A stretch of 64,000 nt of DNA from Paraphaeosphaeria minitans (GCA_015832175.1 WJXW01000003.1:2728001-2792000), one strand, 5' to 3'; shown: positions 49,163-61,276, counted from the first letter of the stretch. Notes: generated by a model not told the origin, from the sequence alone. A program made the numbers and translations.

Positions 49163-51980
49163 CTATATAAATATATTCTTTAGGGCCTAGAAGGCCTCTT
49201 ATTCCTTAGAGCCCTATTAGAATAGGACCTCTTTCTTAGTAAAGGTATATAGGGGTGCGGCCTACTTAGAGAATTAGAGAAGAAAGTTATAATAGAATTT
49301 AGTAAAGCTAATAAAGTAGTAGACTATACATACTATAGAAAAGGTGTTCTATTAATTAATTACTTATATCTTTACTAGATTAGGGTAAATAGTCTTACCT
49401 AATATAATAAGATACCTTAGGTACCTAACCTCTATTATTGCGAATTTATATTTCCCTAGGTCTATATATAGTCTAGCTTTATAGAAGTCCTAGCACTTAT
49501 TATATATAGTCCTAGTGTTAGCGTAGTGGCCCTATTATATAGAGAAGGATATTATCTAGGTAAGCTGTGTTTATATCGCCTAGGGTATCCTTTAGAGCGC
49601 TATTAATATAGTGCTAGAATATAGTAGGTGCTCTAGTAAGTCTAAATAGAATTACTAATCACTTAAAGAGGCTAAACTAAGTATAGAATATAGTATAGTA
49701 TTCTTCTCCCTTTATAACTCGCAGCTTATAGAAAGTAGCGTAAATATCTACTTTTATAAACTAAGTAGCCTAGAAAAGGGTGCATAGTGTTTCTTTAATA
49801 AGTAGAAAGAGGTATTAATCTAGCTTAGAGATTATATTAATCTCTTAATAGTTAATATAAAGGCGCTATTTCCCCCTACGCTTTAGGGCTAAAAGGACTA
49901 GAGTATCCACTAAAAAAAAGCTAGCTTGTATCTAGCCCTTATTTATAAGTTTTATAAGTTAGCGCTATAGTTCCGCTAGCTAACCTCTAGATATACTATA
50001 TAGTGGGCCTTAGGATAGTCTTAGAAGGGAGCTGCTTAAGGTCTACTTTAGGTAGATATAGTAGTCTAATATACCCTAGTGTAGTAGAAGGCTAGACGCC
50101 TTAGTTTTATTAAAGATAGTAGTATACTCAGCTAGTTTTAAGAGGAAAGTCCTACTATCTTTAGAAAGGCCTAGCCCTACTATATTATAGGGGGGTAGAG
50201 ATCCTACTATACAAAAAAACGTTATTATAAGTATTTAAGTAATATTCTAGAGTAAAGTTAAGAATACCCCTTCTTAGTCTTTATCTAGAGTATTAAAGGG
50301 TGTTACGTTATCCTCCTTATTTATAAGCGTAGCGAGGAGGCCCTGCCTCTCTACTACTTAAGTATTAAGGGTAATAAAACCCCTAGCCGCCCTAATTATA
50401 ATTTTGCTACTGTAGATATCTACTACTACTTTAGACTTAGCTAGCTAAAGGGCCCTTAGGATTATATTCTAGTAGAGGTTAAGGATTATATAAGCGTAAA
50501 AGGTCTATTACTATCTAAATATATTATAAGGCACTACTACTATCTCTATAATAAAGGTCTATAGTAATAACCTAGTAGCCTATTCTAGCTCTTAGACTAG
50601 AATTATAATATACTATAGTAAGAGTAAATCTACTAGCCTAGGGCTAATTACTATAAAGCATTTACAGCCTATATTAATTAGGGCCTCTATATACTGTGTG
50701 CTGTTAAGAAATATGTAGAGGGTAAGAGTAGGCCTATATATACCTACTCTAGCCTTAGCTACTCTAACTATTACAGCTTTCCTAATTATACCTCTATTAA
50801 TGCTATCGCGCTTAGCCCCTATATTAGTGCTAAACTAAGGGCTACTCTTTCCCTAACTAGGTGCTTATTTTACTATACTAAGGTTAGGTTATAGTTACCT
50901 AGAGTAAAACTATATTAGGGTAGGCTCTAGCTATATAGTTAGGTTTACTATAGTAAGTGTACACGCCTATATTTTAGTGTTACTAAAAGATGTGTTTAGG
51001 TATCTAGTTTAGGCGCTACTTACCTACTTCCCTACTAGCTTAGGGCTAAGTTAAAGTTAACGCTGCTATAGGAGTTATATAGACGTTGCTATTACTATCC
51101 TTAAAAGGGGGCTAGCTACCTTTATAAAAGGTAGCTTAAATAGTAAGCTTATCTTCTAAGGCCTTTATTTTAAAGTCTACTATAATTTATAAAAACCTAG
51201 TAATAGCTACGTTATAGTCCCCTTTAGGAATATTATAGTTAAGGATAACTATATAGATATTACGCTAGATTGCACAGCGTAACTTATATAGTTTCTTAGC
51301 GTTACTCTACTAGCTACTACCTACCTCTACTAAAGTTTGTTTAAAGTAGATATAAAAGTTAAAAAAACTCTCCCTAGGGTCCTACCTAATTATATTAAGA
51401 CGTACTTTAGCCTTTTACTAGGCGTGTTTATTAGCGTACATAAAGTTAAGGTACTGTATAAACATCTATAGGTTAAACTAGCTATCTGCCCCCTTAGCTT
51501 AGTAAAAGGCTGCTACTATATCCTAAAGACTATTATCTAGATAGTCCTATATTAGTGCCTATTCTTTTTAGGGGGAGCTAATAAACTACTTATTAGTCTA
51601 GAGTTTATAGTCTATTATAACTTTCTAGGCCCTAAACTAGGCCTTTAAGTCCCTAAACTTAGTTAGGTTTAAGAGTAGTTTATAGTATAAGATTAGCTAG
51701 TCTACGCTGGAGAATAGGGATCTACCCCCTATTATAAAGGTAGACAAGCCTAAGGTAGTGCTAGCGTAGACCTATTAGCGTATAAAGAGCTTACGTAGCT
51801 CTTTATTCTAAAGTTATAGTACTTATATAATAGAGTAGTCCTTGTCTCTAGTAGTAATTAGGTTCTGTAGTTATTTTACTAACTTAGTAATATTTAAGGT
51901 ATTTATAAAAAGTTATTCTAAACTCTATTACGTTTCTTTATTCCTTTAAACGACTCTTTTCTAAAAGACCTAGAATTTAA

Positions 51981-52172
51981 TATTATAGGCTAGCCTTAGA
52001 GAGTAAATCGAACTATAAGTGCTAAATATAAAGGATGAATTCTAGGTATTAAGTCTCTATAGGGGGGTGTGCCGCTTATAAGAAGAGTTTTCCTTAGTAG
52101 GCCCACTTTTTTAGGGTAGTTCCTTTCCTTAAGATCTTTCTAAAGGCTGGGGCATAGCCCCAGCCCATCACA
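51981..52172 (-). repeat. Right LTR of element B (5' LTR)
   Basis: 192 bp, TATTATAGGC...CCCATCACA, followed by AGGCG. Confidence 0.85.
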
Positions 52173-55088
52173 AGGCGCAGTAATACTAAAGTGTTTACTT
52201 TTATAGTAGGTAGCTTATGTTATCGCACAAACCTAGCGCTTACTACCTATCCTATATAGCTGCTATTTAGTAAGAGGCTAGCTAAGATAGCTATAGACTA
52301 GAACCTTTCTACTTTAGCTTTTATTATTATCTATAGGCTGTGCGGTGGCCTATTAGGCAGTTAGTCTATAGTATTAATGTCTACTACTAAAAGTCTAAGC
52401 TCCTCTATCTTATACGTGAACTAGTACGCGTTACTTAATAACGTGTAAAATAGTTAGACGCTAGGTTAACTTAGCGCTTACTATAGATCCTAGTAGTAAT
52501 AGAGAGTGTTAATAATCTCCTATTTATACGTTAATAGTAAAGGTTCCTAAGGGCAACTATTCTTAAGACCTATACTTTTCCTAATTATATAGGCGTAGCT
52601 TTATCTACTACCTTCTTAATAGTTACCTACTATAACTACTTAGACAGCATTATAGCGATCTTACCTAATAACTTATATAACGCTAGCTAGCTACTATTAC
52701 TTAGATAATAACCTAGCTAGAGGTAGTAAACATAGATATTACGCTTTAGAATAATAGAGTACTGCTTTATAAGGCGCTAGTTTAGGTTATTATTCTACTT
52801 CTTTTTCTAGTCTAGCTTACTATTGCTGCTATAGGCAGTAGGGCAGTTATAATTATAGTTTTTACTATCTAACTTTTTATTATTAGTGCCTTTAGATAGG
52901 TAGCTGTCGCGTCTATATACTATATTATATTATAACTCTAACACCTAAAGGCGCTAGGTGAGATTAGCCTATATTTTATTAAAGGGTTAGTTATTAATAG
53001 TAGGGCCCTTAAATTGTTAATTAAGGTTAGTAATCCCTTTAAGGTGTTTAGTGTAGCTATCTACTTAAGCTTACGTATAAACCTTATTAAAGTAGCTAAT
53101 TTAGGCGCTAATAGTTTTATTATTACTTTACTTAATCTTACTTATCTCTAACTTAGCTAGCGCTGCGCTCTTCTTGTCCTAGACTTTAAAAGAAGCCTCT
53201 AGATTATTTAATAACTTAGTGTGTTTAGTGTATATATTAGCTAAGGTAGGATCTAAATAATAGTGGTTAATGTAGTTAGAAGTAATAAACTTATACTTAT
53301 CCTATAGGTAGTAGATCTTAGACTACTTATTAGGTCCGCCCTTATTATTTTTAAATAACTTATATAACTCTTAAAACTTTGTATTAGCTAAGGCACGCTA
53401 TTACCCTAACTCTAGATTATTAGTACTGTGGTACTTACAGATGTCTAGCTAATAATTATTAGACTTACGCTTATTTTCTATATATAATATAGTGCTACTT
53501 ATATTTAATAGTAGTGTGTCTTCTTATTATTAAAGGCGTAAGGGATTTATTAACTTAGTGCTTAACGTTTTATTAGATAAGCTACTTAAGGAGTTATTAG
53601 AGATATTAGAAAGATTATCTCTATTATATTACTAAGAATAACGCTTTTTCTTCTAATAACGTAGCTTACCCTACTTAGCATTCTTCTTTAAATAGGCGCG
53701 TTGCAATTCTTCTAACTAACTAGTGTATAGTAACTTATACTTATCCTTATATACACTAACTTTCTTTTTACACTCTAGTGCCTATTATAACTGCTCCTTA
53801 ATTATGTTATTCTTAGAGCGTAGGCGCTTAACTAGAGCCTTTATATTGGTTAACTTCTAGTTAAGTGTCTTCTGTAGCTATTACTATTACTTATAGGCCT
53901 TATTACGTTATTTATGCGTGCTATTACAGGCTATAAGTGTAGAGCTTATTTTAATCTGCGCGCTCTAAAGTTTAATAGCTACTATATTAAAATCCTATTT
54001 AATATAATAGTTGCGTATAAGGTACTTAGTAACTAGAGTATACTATTTATAGAGGTGCTCCTAGACTATAACTCTAAACGCGCTAAGGCTATTAACTAAG
54101 GAAATAATATTATTCTCCTTAAGTTTATTATTATTATTAATATACGTAAGGACTAAGTATTCACGCTTAACTTCCTTATTATTCTCTTTAGCTATCTACA
54201 CGCTAATAAATAGTAACACTTAGGCCTTTACCGCCTTAACCTAAGCTTTAGAGAGACGTTATAAAGTTATAAACGTATATAGGCTTTTGTGTATAGCCTA
54301 ATCTATTATTAGGCGCTATAACTAATAACGTACACGCTAGGATATAGTTTTAGTGTTATTATTATTTTTGTAGTCTACGTTATAGGGTAGTAATAGGTAC
54401 GCGATAAAGTCTAGTAGGGACTTATAGGGCACCTTAGTAGCCGTAGTAGTAGATTTCTAAATTGGGTAGTTAACCCTAAATATACTAAGGCCTCCGCTAA
54501 CTTTATAGGAACTAGTAGTAGCGCTTAATAGGCGTTTATAAACTAATAGGTTCAAAGACACTTTTAGTATAGGGGCTTTGGCGCGTTGCGTAATTATATA
54601 ATTAAGTAAATTATTAAGGTTATTATTATTACTATTTACCTTTTATACTATAGAGGTGTTATTTCTTTAGATTATTAATTAAGTAACTTATTATAATAGC
54701 GCGTTGCTATACTAAGTTAGAAGTAAAGGCTATTATAATAACATACTATACGTGTTGCCTTTTTTAGCTAGGTTATGTTATTAATTATTAAGAGTTAAGA
54801 GTAAGAGCTGTTATAATAACGCACTATACGTGTTGCCTTCTTTAGCTAGGTTATGTTGTTAATTATTAAGCGCTTTCTAGCGCTTTTTAGCTAATCTAGC
54901 TATTGTAGTATATAAGAAGCCTAATTAGGCCTATAGTGCTACTAATTCTTAGTGTGTGGGGTGTGTATACTGTGTGTATAAACTAGTCGCGTAAGTAAGC
55001 TCTAACTATAAAGAACTTGCGTAATTAGTCGCCTTTATCTAAGGTAGTTACAGGAACTATAGTTTATGTTATAGGCGGTATAGAGGCT

Positions 55089-55267
55089 TGTTGTTAATTA
55101 ATTATATTAAATAAAAACTATAGTTGGGGAGCTAGATACTTAGGTATAGACGCGTAGAGATCTAGTGCGTAAGGGCGTGAGTCTAATATAGGACTAGCGC
55201 GCCGAAGTTGGCCTAATAAGTGAGAATTTTATTTAATCGCTCTGGCCTCGCGCCTAGCTCTATAACA
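55089..55267 (-). repeat. Right LTR of element A (5' LTR)
   Basis: 179 bp, TGTTGTTAATTAATT...CTCTATAACA. It keeps more G and C than its partner at 40245. Confidence 0.75.
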
Positions 55268-55811
55268 CTTATACAGTATAACTATTCTAAACTAGTAATA
55301 ATCTTTTTAATTGCTATAAAAGTAGGCTAAATTTATAATTTTTAAGTAATAACTTAACTCGCACTTTATTACTATCTCTATAAGTAATTTCTTTAGTGGG
55401 GCTAACTGCTGCCTAATTATAGGATTAGCAGCAGTACTCCTAGATATTATATAGGAGTCTTATAACGCTCTAGGCGCTATCTCTACACTCTTCTAAAGGT
55501 TATATCCTTGCGTCTAAAAGCTATCTTTATAATAGGTTAGGGCCTATACTTTTATAAAGAACTATTACGTATTTATTACTTCTACTTCTAGAACTTTAAG
55601 CTCTAAGTTAGAAAGGTAGAGAATTCTTTTATTATTTTATTTTATATTTTACTATAAGTATTACACTTATTATTCGTGCTTATTTAGATTTAAATAAGGA
55701 GCCTTAGTAGAAGCTCCTAATTCTAAATCTATAGTTTATAGGTATTACTTAGCAACGTTAGTGGGTGATAAAGACGTTCTACCCTATAGTAGAAAGAAGT
55801 AACAAATTTAA
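55268..55811. other. RIP-decayed sequence, unassigned
   Basis: AT-rich with no recognisable coding. It lies between the 5' LTR of element A and the last LTR of the nest. If the LTR at 55812 is solo, this is the old flank of the insertion site. Confidence 0.35.
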
Positions 55812-56003
55812 TGTAATAGGCTTAATACTTAATAAGCTAAATTACTAAAGATAATACTATTAATAAATTTATAAGAAGTAGAAGTTAAGCTTCTGCTACT
55901 GAACTTATATATCTAGGGCCGGAAGATTAGATCCGAAGGACCCGATAGGCCTAAGGTCAAAGCATAGAGAACGAGGATATCTACTAGGGCGTAGCCCATA
56001 ACA
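55812..56003 (+). repeat. Solo LTR of the TGTAACGGGC family at the edge of the repeat block
   Basis: 192 bp, TGTAATAGGC...GCCCATAACA. It aligns with the reverse complement of 10000-10190. The flanks TTTAA (55807-55811) and CTTGA (56004-56008) would be the same 5-bp target if the left copy had undergone C-to-T and G-to-A changes. Balanced genic DNA starts immediately to the right. Confidence 0.7.
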
Positions 56004-56786
56004 CTTGACATCAGTGGAAAGTACTTGTTTCTGGAGTCGGACTAACGTGTTTGCGGTTAGACCAGGCACCGGGTCAGTGGCATATCCATCAGTTTGGTGA
56101 ACAGTCAGGGTCTATTCTCAGTTTTGATTACAACATGTGTTCTACGCTGCAGTCGAGATTCTCAATTGTATTGGAGACTGCGCATGTCCACAACCATGGA
56201 CTGCCGCCACAGCAGGGCCGTAGAAGATGCTTCAGTTGGCTGGCGTCTTGCATCCGGTGGCCCGTCCTGCACTCAGCACCCCTCCGCTAAGCGGGAATGC
56301 TGGTATGTCAAAGAGGTCGGAGAAGAAAATCCAGTCCGAAGCCGATCATTAGCCCTAAATTTGCTTGGCACAGGACTTTTCTCTAGCCGACTCCTGCGAC
56401 CCAGTCCTGGGATGCAGAAGCTCAGGGGTCCACGTCCCGCTGTGTCGTCTCAATTATAGTGGGAAAGTAATCAAACATACAGGTAGGGCGAGGGTAGGTT
56501 GTGATACGCTCGCCACTATGTGCGTTTGGTGAACACGACTCAGCTGTATGGTTGTACTACCAGCCACCTCTTCCTTACTCGCTCGGTAACTGCTTGATAT
56601 GCTCTGCCGCCTTCTTCCAATATTTGATGCAGAGGCCATACTCGTTGACGCAACTGGTAACAATTTTGATTAGGTGTGGTGGGACCTGAAGCTGTTCGTC
56701 TTAACGGAGACTTCACCGCAGCGGCTCACTTTTACCTTCAAGAGTGATTGAATCCATAGCTCGACCCACCTACAAAGTTCAAAGAC
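56004..56786. promoter_or_regulatory. Upstream region of the aldoxime dehydratase gene
   Basis: Balanced composition. Several short overlapping ORFs on both strands have no recognisable features. It presumably holds the promoter and 5' UTR of the gene at 56787; no TATA box or clear site was identified. Confidence 0.4.
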
Positions 56787-57869
56787 ATGGGACTGGACGC
56801 CGCCATCCCCCAGCATATGCGTTGCCCACGCTTACAGCCCACTAGTACGCCTCCAGGCTGGGTTCCTCCGGTGCCGGCGTATGTGGCCCGATTTCCCGAA
56901 CATACAACAGACATAGTTGTTGCTGTATTTGGCGTGCAAGCACTGACTTTACCGAAATATCCGTTGGCTCCGGTGAGGGCTTTCGTTGAGCGGGACCCAC
57001 ATGCTCCGTGCTTTTGGGACATGGCATCGGCCATAGACACCCAGGGTTATGGAATGGAAACGCTGATATCCTACTGGAACAGCAAGGAAGAATATACCAA
57101 GTGGCTGGCATCAAGTGGATTCGAACAGTGGTGGACAACTATCAAGCCAGGGTTAGAGAAGGTCGGATGGTTTAAAGAAATCTTCTTCCCGTCTACAGAT
57201 CGCGTCGAGACGGTTTTCTCAGACAACGAAATACCAGAGGGGTGCGCTCATATGCGTCAGAGTGTGAGTGGACCGATATTGGAGCATTTATACTGGGGGT
57301 CCGCGCGTGACAGGCTTCCTGCAGCACAAGCTGATCCGCTCGACGGCGAATGTCAACGAACACCGTCCAATGGCGAGGAAGTAGATTCGACCAAACAGAG
57401 GATCAAAATCAAGGGTCGAAAGAATCTGTGTGTCATACGATCAGGCCAGGATTGGTCAGCTACGAGACCGGAAGAGCGCAAGTTATATCTAGAGACCATG
57501 CATCCTGTCTTGGAAAAGGGCATGTATTTTCTTCGAAACAAAGGCCATGGAGTTGGCTGTATCGAAAACCGCATGATGGCTGTAATCGACCCGAACACCA
57601 TGAGTACGGATACAGACAAGACCTTTGGCCTTGGGTTCTTTGACAGTCTTGGATCGTTGGAGAAGTGGAGCAAGGAGCATAAGACGCATCTCGCTATCTT
57701 TGGCCGGTTTCTCCAGTATACAAAAGAGCTGGACAATGATTATACCCTTCGGCTGCACCATGAGATCATGGTTCTGCAGCCCGAGCAGCAGGACTTTGAG
57801 TATATTGGATGCCATCCGCAGACAGGTCTGCTCTCCCTAGGTTCTAGCTCAAGGAATCTCCTTCCATGA
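56787..57869 (+). CDS. Haem-containing aldoxime dehydratase (phenylacetaldoxime dehydratase family)
   Basis: A 360-residue, intron-free protein. The family removes water from aldoximes (R-CH=N-OH) to give nitriles, using haem b bound directly to the substrate nitrogen. Visible family features: YWGSARDRLP (169-178) holding the conserved Arg; IRSGQDWS (217-224), whose Ser is at position 219; GHGVGCIENRMM (253-264); WSKEHKTHLAIFGRF (294-308), where H301 is the likely haem ligand; and LRLHHEIMVL (321-330), where H324 or H325 is the likely catalytic His. These roles are by analogy with characterised bacterial enzymes. Length is normal for the family. The ATG at 56787 (GACATGG context) is the first in the open frame. 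A low-similarity insert at about 180-207 looks like a loop. No nitrilase or oxime-forming gene is adjacent. Confidence 0.88.
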   Translation: MGLDAAIPQHMRCPRLQPTSTPPGWVPPVPAYVARFPEHTTDIVVAVFGVQALTLPKYPLAPVRAFVERDPHAPCFWDMASAIDTQGYGMETLISYWNSKEEYTKWLASSGFEQWWTTIKPGLEKVGWFKEIFFPSTDRVETVFSDNEIPEGCAHMRQSVSGPILEHLYWGSARDRLPAAQADPLDGECQRTPSNGEEVDSTKQRIKIKGRKNLCVIRSGQDWSATRPEERKLYLETMHPVLEKGMYFLRNKGHGVGCIENRMMAVIDPNTMSTDTDKTFGLGFFDSLGSLEKWSKEHKTHLAIFGRFLQYTKELDNDYTLRLHHEIMVLQPEQQDFEYIGCHPQTGLLSLGSSSRNLLP

Positions 57870-58522
57870 ATCAGGCAGAAGAACAATTATTGGTTTTATC
57901 ATTTTGTAAGGCGTACATAGCGATCGTTTTCAAGGACGGTTGTCCTGCGCAGTTGAGTGTTGGGTGTTAACTTCCTCGGTGTGGCTTTCGGATTCTACTC
58001 AATCGTTCGCAGCAGCTATCTTGTGTGAATGGATCCATTCATATAGCAATTCTAGCAGTGCCATACGTTGGCTATTTAACGCCAGAGTACATTACTTCGC
58101 TCGGCCCACGAAATTGGTGGAAGGCGTCGAATACGGTGCATTGTCAACATGATGTAGCAGCTTCTGAAACGATTTGAAAATCCATCTTTCAGAATTAGAC
58201 GAGGCTAGGTTGAGCCGAATAGTCGGCCACCCTAACGGCTGACAGTTCCTCGAAACAAGTGGCCCCCAGTCCAGGCTCACGCGAAGCTGCGGGCTTCAGC
58301 CCCAACTCAGCCCCGCTTCTTCCTATACCTCATTCCACTTCTAACATGGCATCTGCGCTCTGCTTCCTCGAGAGACCCGATCACTCCGTTACGTGCCCCA
58401 TCATGCTAGCTTGGTTTTCTTATGTAGTTTGAGCACTTTGCCCTGTTCGTTATCGTGCACGTGCTCTGGTGTTGCTTCAGACTGGTCTTCCACCTGCGGC
58501 ACCTACTCACCGACATATCGCA
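57870..58522. promoter_or_regulatory. Intergenic region between the dehydratase and the PigL_N-like gene
   Basis: No gene recognised; short ORFs are unconvincing. The right part (about 58380-58522) is pyrimidine-rich in places and is presumably the promoter and 5' UTR of the next gene. Confidence 0.4.
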
Positions 58523-61276
58523 ATGGCCGAAGTAATTGGAATCGTCGCGTCGGTCATACAGGTTGCTGGCGCTGGCCTCAAACTCTCAGAGACACTTTAT
58601 CAATATGCTGAGAGTGTAGGTACAGCGGACCGACGGATCAAAGACATCGCCACGGAGATCAAGCGTAAGTGCATCTTGAGAACACATGTACAGATTTATG
58701 TGTGCTGACTCGGCCATTTTGCAGTTACTGCTACTACAATCAAAGAATTGGGTTCCCTTTTCCAGCAAGATGCAACGTCTAAGCTGCTGTCGGACAGCGC
58801 ATTACAAACTGCCAACGAGACAGTGCGTGAATGCTCAAACGTATTTGAGGATATCAGCATGCTTCTCAGGAAATCTAAAAAGAGTACTCTGGGGCGTGTG
58901 ATGCTCCCGTTTCGAGAGCCGAAGATCGAGCTTTTCCGGAGCCATGTTGACAAGCTGAAGATCACATTGCAGCTGCTCACGTCAGTCTTGATGTTCGCCC
59001 ATCAAACCGCCGCTCGACAACATGACCGAGCAGTGTTGGCAGCTCACCGAGAAGAGATCAAAGAGCTGCTGCAGCACAAAAAGAAGTCAACAAAGCGGTA
59101 CGAAGAATCCGTGAAAAACTATAGTCTGAGTGAGGATGACACTGTTGTTGACGATGAAGAGAATATGAAACACACGAACCAAGATCCCGTTTCAGCAACA
59201 AGCATTGTGATGACCACAGCGGCGATCAAGTCGAACATCACAGTGGAGACCCTAAACACGTGCGTTAAGCACGTTCAGAGCTTACTGAGCAACATCGAGA
59301 CATTGCAGGTGGCACTAGAAACACATCAACACGGAGCAGACCACTCAGAGCATCATCAGCGCCTCATTGGCTCTTACTTTCGTGCCCGCCAACACCTGGA
59401 CAGCGCTTTCTTGGGGAACTCCCAAGATCAGCCGATTCCCCATGCTGGGACTGAGACTGATGGCGTTCCACTCCTTTTAGGTCACCATCATAAGGTTGAA
59501 GTCAAATACGAGAAGTCGAAGATCGACCGAGTCCCTATGCGCAGGAAGAGCCAACCAGATCGTGAGGCGAGGTATCATAAGGTCGAAGTGGTTAGTGAAC
59601 TTGAGTGCGCCTTTGAAGAGCCTGAGTCTGCTTGTGATGAGAAGACTTTTAATCGAGACCCATATTATTCGGACCATTTCCCAGTGAGGGGATATCATAG
59701 TGAGAAGCATAAGTCTGCTGCACGAGCTGAAACCGTCACCACAGAGGCATCAAATCGAGTTACTCTACAAGCAGCTGGCGTTGTCGAACATCAACCTAAC
59801 GGGTACATAAGAGGGGGGCGCAAGGAAGTTGATGACCCTGTCCCAGTGAGTACTAATATCATTGAACGAGAGGGTCATGTGGAGGGCAAAGTTGGCACGG
59901 CGAATGCTTTCCGCAAGATAGCCAAAGCCGCAGGTACCTTCAACGCTGGAGGTTTCGTGCCTCGTGCTGCTGGCGTTGCAGCAAAGCGACTGCAACCGGA
60001 CGAGAAGCCCGACGAGCGTAGACCGTATGGAGGGACACCAGCAAATGATCTATCGTCGTCCGATCCACAACAGTCATACCGGGATACTGCATCTGCAATT
60101 CGTCCCTTGACACCAACCCCGGTATCCGCAGAGTTGACTTCCTACATCACGCCCTCCGATGGCCTTCACAACATCTTCGATTATGTGGACCTGTACGCGA
60201 GTCAGGTTGACGATGCGTTCAATGACGTTGATGAGAACCCACAGACCCAGTCTCCGAATTCTGGTATTATTTTGGAACGTGAACACAGACCCTACTCCAG
60301 GTCTCCTGGCAGGAGCGATACCCGTGAACACGAACGGAGAGAAAACGATAAGGCTTCCGAAAGCATCCCAAAGGCGGGGAAAAGGACCAAGACCGGATGC
60401 CTCACCTGTCGTAAGAGGAGAATTAAGTGCGGTGAAGAGAGACCTACCTGCACCAACTGTATTCTGTCAGAATGCCAGTGCGAAGGCTACAACCAGCGCG
60501 TGGTCTTCAAGCCTCCCATTGGGGACTGGCCAAATGCTACAGGGCGTAGCGAAATAGAATGTCTTCCGAGCCCACAGCTGATTGAGCAGGACAATAACAG
60601 TTTCTCCCCACAGGACCGGGCGCAGAGCAACGATAGGCATAGGGTAGAGAGAGGCAGCCTGAGCCCCTACATCTCGACGCCGAAGAGCTACAATTCTCCA
60701 TCTGCCTCCCGTCCGCACGAACACCCATCGCCGCTCGCCACATCGTTCGAGCTGCCACCGAGGATCAATCGGCAGCCAGATGCTCGCCCGTACGCTTCGG
60801 CCTCGAGCCCTAGCGACTCAAACGGTACGTTTTCTCCATATTAACAGTCGGACCCTGACGTGGAGCGCCGCGAGTCATTTCGAACAACTCACACCCAATT
60901 AGGCGAGCTCAATTGTACAAAATCAACTTCGAACAGATTACTGTCCACCGCTGACTATTTCCCATCGCTCGATGGCTGTACGAGCAGTGATGTGATGGAC
61001 GATCTGGGTGATTCCAGTCCCAAGGAGATTGCCGAGAAAAGAAGATGGGAGGAGATTGGTGGGGTTGTAGCGAAGAAATATGATTACTCGGGCCCTATCA
61101 CAGGTTCGATGGAACAGATTGAAGCTGAGCTAGAACCGCGCGAAAGGGTTGCAATGAGGCCGGTAAGCGCGGCCTTAAAGAGGTCGGAGTTCAGACATCA
61201 TAGGGAAGTTGATGAAAGCGACGACTTGGACAAGGAAGTGGATAGTCTGTTGAGAGACTGGACAACCGTGCTGTAA
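58523..61276 (+). CDS. PigL_N/STAND-type N-terminal domain fused to a Zn2Cys6 cluster, 3 exons
   Basis: My model joins exons 58523-58664, 58725-60824 and 60903-61276, giving 871 residues. Intron 1 (60 nt, GTAAGT...GCAG, CTGAC branch) is clear. Intron 2 (78 nt, GTACGT...TTAG) is less certain; without it the protein stops at 60844 after about 753 residues. The N-terminus (MAEVIGIVASVIQVAGAGLK..., about residues 1-160) matches the fungal N-terminal domain of STAND and PigL-like proteins, a helical bundle with an amphipathic start. A long disordered, charged middle follows. Residues 606-633 form a textbook zinc cluster, C606-x2-C609-x6-C616-x6-C623-x2-C626-x6-C633-EGY, after a basic KRTKTG. The C-terminus (DKEVDSLLRDWTTVL) is acidic. 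No NTPase domain is present. A DNA-binding regulator is likely; its partners are unknown. Confidence 0.75.

Larger units (their letters stand above)
43317..52172 (-). mobile_element. Nested gypsy element B with AGGCG target duplication
   Basis: LTRs of 192 bp lie at 43317-43508 and 51981-52172 (TGTTATAGGC...CCCATCACA). The 5-bp flanks AGGCG at 43312-43316 and 52173-52177 are identical. Minus-strand reading gives RT with YLDNILLY (about 49549-49569; the usual YLDD has its second Asp changed to Asn), RNase H near 45.7-46.0 kb and integrase further left; gag would be near 51-52 kb. It contains element C at 46002-49162, between RT and RNase H. Net length is about 5.7 kb. Confidence 0.85.
40245..55267 (-). 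mobile_element. Outer minus-strand Ty3/gypsy element A, with two nested insertions
   Basis: LTRs of 179 bp lie at 40245-40423 and 55089-55267. Inside the left LTR, on the minus strand, a tract containing AGGAGGGGAGGATAG serves as polypurine tract, so the element reads right to left. Interior parts are 40424-43316 and 52173-55088. An RNase H tail (VEFLLEFNLVIGYRPSKQG) is visible at about 42075-42155 and an ORF remnant upstream of RT at 42730-42924. The RT palm with its catalytic box seems absent. Without the 8.86-kb insert the element would be about 6.2 kb. Confidence 0.75.

Noticed and set aside
56051..56663. Several 60-120 codon ORFs on both strands upstream of the dehydratase
   Set aside because: They overlap each other, lack codon bias and domains, and are best explained as chance frames in GC-balanced DNA.
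7442..57869. Functional cluster of the cysteine hydrolase with the aldoxime dehydratase
   Set aside because: The genes are about 49 kb apart with a retrotransposon nest between them. Nothing in the sequence links them.
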